DNA from: Candidatus Iainarchaeum sp.
GTDB taxonomy: Archaea > B1Sed10-29
Reading direction: 5' to 3'
DNA: 10,112 nucleotides
Assembly (NCBI GenBank): GCA_003553825.1
Contig: PWFL01000025.1
Span: 1 to 10,112 of the forward strand
The translations under genes and the position numbers were made by a program. The first letter of the stretch is position 1. Each line of letters opens with the position of its first letter. This document shows positions 6,741 to 10,112 of the stretch, one piece after another. Below the pieces are notes generated by a model, which was not told where the DNA came from, made no database searches, and worked only from the letters and a program-made list of their open reading frames with translations.

Positions 6741-9700
6741 TTATTCCTCTTCCTCTTCTTCTAGTTTATAGGACTCTAAAGTTTCTCCTTCTTCTTCACT
6801 CTTTTCTTCTTTGTCTTGTTTTTCTATTTCTTCTCCCAGTTCCTTGTAGTTTTCTTCTTTTTCCACTTTTGTCTCTTCGCTTTCTTTCTTGGGTTTTTCT
6901 TCTTTTCTTTCTTCTATCTTTTTTCTGAGTTTTTCAGGTAACTTTGCTTTGGGTTCTAATGGTTCTAGTTCTTCTTCAGGTTCTTTTAGTTGTTTCTTTG
7001 TCCTGCAGAAAGTTGTAAATAGGTATATGAGCACTATTATTAGTACTGCTATGGTTGTTGTTATTGCTGCTGTACGGATCACGGTACTGGGTTCTGCTTT
7101 TACGAAGTTTGCTGTTATCTCTTTGTCCGAGTCCATTAATATAGATATTTCTGTGTGATTAATCTCTTCTATGTCTCCTGTCCAGTTCTTTAGGATTAGT
7201 TCTTCTGTTTCTATGGCTCTGATGTTTATTTTTGATCCTTTTGGATATTTATGTGTTCCTGGTTCTGGTTTAGTTGTTCCATTTCCCTCTATGTTGATTG
7301 TTAGCTCTTTGTATCTTGTTGGCTCTTCTTTTACTGTTATTGTTACTGAATCTTGATGGTTTTCACTTTTAACTGTTAATTGTTGCTCTCCTGTTTGTTC
7401 CGGTATCCATTTGAATTGTTTAGTTTTTTCCTCGTTCTGCTCTAGCATCATATCTTCATCAGAATGCTGTAGATTGTTGTTTACTAAAAATTCTATTGTC
7501 TGCGTTCCTGGGCTTCCTATGTTTTCTAAGGTGTATTCTACGGTTGTTTCCTGTTCCTTTTTTAGTTCTTTTTGTTCTTCAGGAGAATCTATTTTTACTG
7601 TGAAGAATGGTTTTTCAGCATCTATAACTTGGGTATTTACGGTGTAGGTGTGGTCTTCGCTTTTTAGTTGTAGTTTTTGGTCTCCTTCTTCCGGTGTCCA
7701 TGTGAAGTTACTTTCCCGTGTTTCACCCGGTTCCAGTGTGTAGTTCTGTGAATAGATTTTTTGGTCATTTACTGTGAATTCTACTTGCTGAGTTCCTTGT
7801 TCTCTTCCAGTGTTTTCCACGGTGTATTGGATGGTTTTTTCTTCTGTTGTTAATGTGTCATCTTCCGTGGGGGAGGTTATGGTGGTTTGGAAGTTTGGTT
7901 CTTTTGGTTTTTCTGTAAATTCTGCGGTGATTTCGTAGTTATCTTCTATATTAATGGTTGTTTCTTTTGAGTTTACATTTTCTATGTTTCCGGTTTCTCC
8001 TGTCCATAGATTGAATTGCCAGTACTGTGCTGGTATGGCTTTTAAATCGATTTCTTGGCCTTCTTGTACTGTATGAGTGCCTTGTTCTGGGTTGGTTTCT
8101 CCTTCTCCCTCTATGTTTACCTTTAGTTCGTATTCCTTTGTCTCTGATTCTACGGTAATGGTTACTTCTTTTTCTTCATCTGGATTCTTTACCTGTAAAT
8201 TTTTTTCTCCAAAGGGTTCTTCCGCGGTCCAGGTGAAGCTATCTGAGTATGTTTCACCAGGTGCGATAGTTATTAATTCTCCGTATTCTTCTAGTTCTCC
8301 TTCTACGTAGAAATTTGTTCTTTTTTCATCTGTTTCTCCTCCAATGTTCTCTATGGTGTATTCTACTTTTACTTCTTCTCCTGGGGTAAATATGGTGTTT
8401 TCTTGTGGTTCCGTGATATCTATCTGGAAGTAGGATTCTTCGAGTTTTTCTACTTTGATGTTTATTTCATGCTCGTGGTCCTCGCTTTTGACTTTCATTT
8501 TGTCTTGGTGTTCCTCTGGTTTCCATGCAAGAGTGCGTGTGACGGCTTCGTAAGCACCTAAATCTTCTATTTTGATAGTATCTTTTACATCATCGTTGAC
8601 TAATAGCTCAATATTTTGAGTATCTTGTTCTCCACCTAGATTCTCTGCTTTAATGTCTACAAAAGTTCTACTTCCTTCTTTTAGTACTTCACCTTCTTCT
8701 GGTGAAAGTATAGTTACTTTGAAAAATGCATCTTTCTCTATTTGAATGTTCACTTCGTCTGTTTCGTCTTCACTAGTTATTTTTATCTCATAATTTTCAT
8801 TTGGATGTTCAGGAGGTTCCCATTCAATTGAATTTGTGTATTTTTCCCCTTCATTCAGTGTATAATTGTTTGAATGCTGTTTATCACCTACAGTAATTTC
8901 TATTGTTTGAGTTCCTTGTTCTCTTCCAGTGTTTTCCACTGTGTATTCTATAGTGATCTCTTCGTATTCCTTGAATTTTTCTCCTTCTGAGGGTTTATCC
9001 AGGTTTACATCGAAGTAAGGTTTTATAATCTCGATGTTTACTAAATCTTCATCATCTTCACTCTTTATTTTCAGTTCCGCGCTTGGTTTCGCTCCTTCTC
9101 CTTCCGCTTCCCAAGTAAAGCTGCCTGTGTCATTTTCTCCTCCTTTGATGGTGTGTTCATTTGAACCTTTTAGATCATCATTTACGTAGAAAGTTATCTC
9201 TTGAGTATCTTCTTCGTCTCCAGTGTTTTCCCCTGTGTACTCTACTGTGACTGTTTCTCCTTCATCCACTTCATCTTCTGGCTCGGGCGAAGTGATCTCC
9301 AATTTGAAGTAGGATTCAGTTTCTTCACTATAGATGTACCAGGTGGGTGTTGTATCTTCTACTTCCCAGCTTAGGAAAGGGTATCCATCTCCCTTGTCTT
9401 CTATTGCGTGGTGTTCTATATCCCATTCAGGATAGTAAGTATTTTTTTCCTTCATTTCTCCGGTCGTTTTTCCCTCTCCTCCTGCACTCGTATCCATTCC
9501 ACTTGCATTGATGTCCCAGTAGGAGTTTTCAATGTCTTCTTCATCACCAGTCCCTATTAATCCACCTAAAAAATTGTTGCCGTCCACGTATCCAGTAGAA
9601 TAAGAATTCTTTACTTCTCCTGAAGAAAGATTCCCTACCAAGCCACCAGCATGATTACCTCCTCTTACTTCGGCCATGGAATAGCTTTGTTTTATAATTA

Positions 9701-10112
9701 CCCCGCTATACTGATTAAGTCCTACTAAGCCACCAACACGGTGATCTTTTGCCTCTACTATTCCAGTTGTATAGCAATTAGAGATATTTCCATGATTATG
9801 TCCAACCAGACCACCAACATACCGATTTCCTGTCACATCTACGTTCACCAAACCAACGTTCTTGATAATAGCAGAATTTTCAGTTTCACCAAATAGCCCA
9901 ATTCTCCCTGTATTAGGTCTATTTATTTCTAGATCGCTTATCGTGTGTCCTTGACCATCAAATGTGCCTGAGAAATCATCTATAGGATCCCAACCATTAC
10001 CAATACCAACGTAGTTGTTATAACCATCACTTCCACTATCTAAGTCACTCACTAGTATGTAATCTCCACCAGTATCCTCGTCGATACCCCTTAGATCATG
10101 CCAATCACTAAT
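6741..10112 (-). CDS. Large GLUG/CARDB/InlB-repeat surface protein, C-terminally membrane-anchored (5' end outside window)
   Basis: At least 1123 residues; the frame runs off the right edge, so the start is missing. A GTG at 10052 lies inside a typical GLUG-protein lead-in (GGDYILVSDLD) and is unlikely to be the true start. Numbering from that GTG: GLUG repeats about 50-185 with the usual closing YWD...GKTTGEM...YPFLSW stretch; four CARDB-like Ig-fold domains 246-636; an InlB-type repeat 639-713; two more CARDB-like domains 718-910; a second InlB-type repeat 912-983; one transmembrane helix 990-1015; then 88 mostly Glu/Lys residues ending in six Glu. The C-terminal helix with a charged tail suggests a surface-exposed body and a cytosolic tail. 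N-glycosylation sequons occur throughout (for example Asn307, Asn396, Asn770, Asn956). Adhesion or cell contact is inferred from the domain types; no ligand can be named. It converges with the deaminase gene, 11 bp apart. Confidence 0.88.
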   Translation of the reverse strand: MSDWHDLRGIDEDTGGDYILVSDLDSGSDGYNNYVGIGNGWDPIDDFSGTFDGQGHTISDLEINRPNTGRIGLFGETENSAIIKNVGLVNVDVTGNRYVGGLVGHNHGNISNCYTTGIVEAKDHRVGGLVGLNQYSGVIIKQSYSMAEVRGGNHAGGLVGNLSSGEVKNSYSTGYVDGNNFLGGLIGTGDEEDIENSYWDINASGMDTSAGGEGKTTGEMKEKNTYYPEWDIEHHAIEDKGDGYPFLSWEVEDTTPTWYIYSEETESYFKLEITSPEPEDEVDEGETVTVEYTGENTGDEEDTQEITFYVNDDLKGSNEHTIKGGENDTGSFTWEAEGEGAKPSAELKIKSEDDEDLVNIEIIKPYFDVNLDKPSEGEKFKEYEEITIEYTVENTGREQGTQTIEITVGDKQHSNNYTLNEGEKYTNSIEWEPPEHPNENYEIKITSEDETDEVNIQIEKDAFFKVTILSPEEGEVLKEGSRTFVDIKAENLGGEQDTQNIELLVNDDVKDTIKIEDLGAYEAVTRTLAWKPEEHQDKMKVKSEDHEHEINIKVEKLEESYFQIDITEPQENTIFTPGEEVKVEYTIENIGGETDEKRTNFYVEGELEEYGELITIAPGETYSDSFTWTAEEPFGEKNLQVKNPDEEKEVTITVESETKEYELKVNIEGEGETNPEQGTHTVQEGQEIDLKAIPAQYWQFNLWTGETGNIENVNSKETTINIEDNYEITAEFTEKPKEPNFQTTITSPTEDDTLTTEEKTIQYTVENTGREQGTQQVEFTVNDQKIYSQNYTLEPGETRESNFTWTPEEGDQKLQLKSEDHTYTVNTQVIDAEKPFFTVKIDSPEEQKELKKEQETTVEYTLENIGSPGTQTIEFLVNNNLQHSDEDMMLEQNEEKTKQFKWIPEQTGEQQLTVKSENHQDSVTITVKEEPTRYKELTINIEGNGTTKPEPGTHKYPKGSKINIRAIETEELILKNWTGDIEEINHTEISILMDSDKEITANFVKAEPSTVIRTAAITTTIAVLIIVLIYLFTTFCRTKKQLKEPEEELEPLEPKAKLPEKLRKKIEERKEEKPKKESEETKVEKEENYKELGEEIEKQDKEEKSEEEGETLESYKLEEEEEE
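7008..7085 (-). other. C-terminal transmembrane helix of the surface protein
   Basis: Encodes VIRTAAITTTIAVLIIVLIY and the following LFTTF, the only strongly hydrophobic stretch in the visible protein. It is flanked inside by CRTKKQ, a positive-inside signal, which places the long Glu/Lys tail in the cytosol. A single cysteine sits at the inner membrane boundary. Confidence 0.85.
7104..7319 (-). repeat. InlB-type (divergent B-repeat) domain 2
   Basis: Encodes a roughly 72-residue unit: YKELTINIEGNGTTKPEPGT, then GSKINIRAIE, LKNWTGDIEE and DSDKEITANF. The order LTINIEGNG / PGTH / W-G-D / ITANF is that of the divergent InlB B-repeat family. It is the membrane-proximal ectodomain unit and resembles the copy at 7914-8138. 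Confidence 0.75.
7323..7901 (-). repeat. CARDB-like domains 5 and 6
   Basis: Two consecutive units of about 95 residues, 7623-7901 and 7323-7619. Each runs: aromatic residue and ITSP or IDSP, a Glu-rich turn, YTVENTG or YTLENIG, GTQ-[VI]-EF-VN, a turn, an F-W-P segment and VKSE or LKSE. This pattern matches CARDB Ig-fold adhesion domains. They are separated from the other four copies by the first InlB-type repeat. Confidence 0.7.
7790..7820 (-). repeat. 31-bp perfect repeat, copy 1
   Basis: These 31 bases are identical to 8909-8939 and code on the minus strand for the ENTGREQGTQ region of CARDB-like domain 5. The same region of domain 2 carries the other copy. Identity at synonymous positions exceeds that of the surrounding repeats. 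Confidence 0.85.
7914..8138 (-). repeat. InlB-type (divergent B-repeat) domain 1
   Basis: Encodes about 75 residues: YELKVNIEGEGETNPEQGTH, then GQEIDLKAIPAQYWQFNLW and NYEITAEF. The paired motifs LKVNIEGEG ... GTHTVQEG ... LKAIPA ... W-TG ... ITAEF are typical of the divergent InlB B-repeat. It sits between two blocks of CARDB-like domains. Confidence 0.78.
8145..9317 (-). repeat. CARDB-like domains 1 to 4
   Basis: Four tandem units of about 97-99 residues: 9024-9317, 8733-9023, 8442-8732 and 8145-8441. Each begins with an aromatic pair such as SYF, PYF or AFF, and has a P-containing turn, a VEYT or IEYT strand (VDIKAEN in the third), EN-[TIL]-G, a -VN or V-G strand, a turn and a W-containing strand. 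Most end in SED plus a VNI or INI strand. Sequences have diverged clearly, so the array is old except for the patch at 8909-8939. Confidence 0.72.
8909..8939 (-). repeat. 31-bp perfect repeat, copy 2
   Basis: Identical to 7790-7820, 1119 bp away in the same orientation, within CARDB-like domain 2. One mismatch follows and then seven more matching bases. Confidence 0.85.
9363..10112 (-). repeat. GLUG-repeat domain
   Basis: About five units of 24-28 residues built on the pattern V-GGLVG ... G-[IV]-NSY--G-V: RIGLFGETENSAIIKNVGLV, YVGGLVGHNHGNISNCYTTG, RVGGLVGLNQYSGVIIKQSY, HAGGLVGNLSSGEVKNSYST and FLGGLIG...IENSYWD. The lead-in FSGTFDGQGHTISDLEI and the closing YWD/GKTTGEM/YPFLSW segment are standard for GLUG-containing surface proteins. 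The domain probably starts just inside or beyond the window edge. Confidence 0.88.

Noticed and set aside
7104..9317. CRISPR-like array or satellite in the repeated region
   Set aside because: The repetition is at protein level, in units of about 75-99 residues with strong DNA divergence; there are no short identical repeats with unique spacers.
10050..10052. GTG as the true start of the surface protein
   Set aside because: The frame stays open to the window edge, and the upstream codons (WHDLRGIDEDTGGDYILV) fit a GLUG-protein lead-in. The start must lie further upstream, outside the window.

Overview
The window reads as archaeal DNA. It is AT-rich and its proteins are rich in Glu and Lys. 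TATA boxes sit about 26 bp before predicted transcript starts, one with a CGAAA-type BRE. The tRNA gene lacks an encoded CCA end, and the glycosylase is of the Ogg2 type best known from archaea. Acidic proteins and GLUG/CARDB-like surface repeats would fit a salt-adapted euryarchaeon or a DPANN lineage such as the nanohaloarchaea, but the sequence alone does not settle the lineage.

Layout. Bases 33-3503 (+) encode a class II, adenosylcobalamin-dependent ribonucleotide reductase. It is interrupted by a 390-residue LAGLIDADG intein placed exactly before the catalytic radical cysteine. A pyrimidine-rich stop region and a BRE/TATA promoter follow. Then come a PduO-type cob(I)alamin adenosyltransferase (3600-4184, +) and, 28 bp on, a histidine-triad (HIT) protein (4213-4635, +). 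A tRNA-Ala(CGC) gene lies at 4656-4727 (+), with its TATA box inside the end of the HIT gene. On the minus strand is an Ogg2-type 8-oxoguanine DNA glycosylase (4750-5391, TTG start). It is divergent from an MTA/SAH deaminase gene (5448-6729, +) that carries a single-base frameshift near 5905-5928. Converging on this is a very long surface-protein gene (6741 to beyond the right edge, -): GLUG repeats, six CARDB-like domains, two InlB-type repeats, one C-terminal membrane helix and a highly charged tail.

How the genes fit together. The clearest link is metabolic: the reductase needs adenosylcobalamin, and the next gene encodes the enzyme that makes it from cob(I)alamin and ATP. The HIT protein, the glycosylase and the SAH/MTA deaminase are nucleotide-housekeeping functions without a demonstrated link to that pair. 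The surface protein is independent and probably acts in adhesion or cell-cell contact. I see no CRISPR array, insertion sequence, rRNA or phage module, and no clearly new multi-gene system. The points most worth a second look are the intein at the radical cysteine, the reductase-adenosyltransferase pairing, the frameshifted deaminase and the mosaic surface protein.
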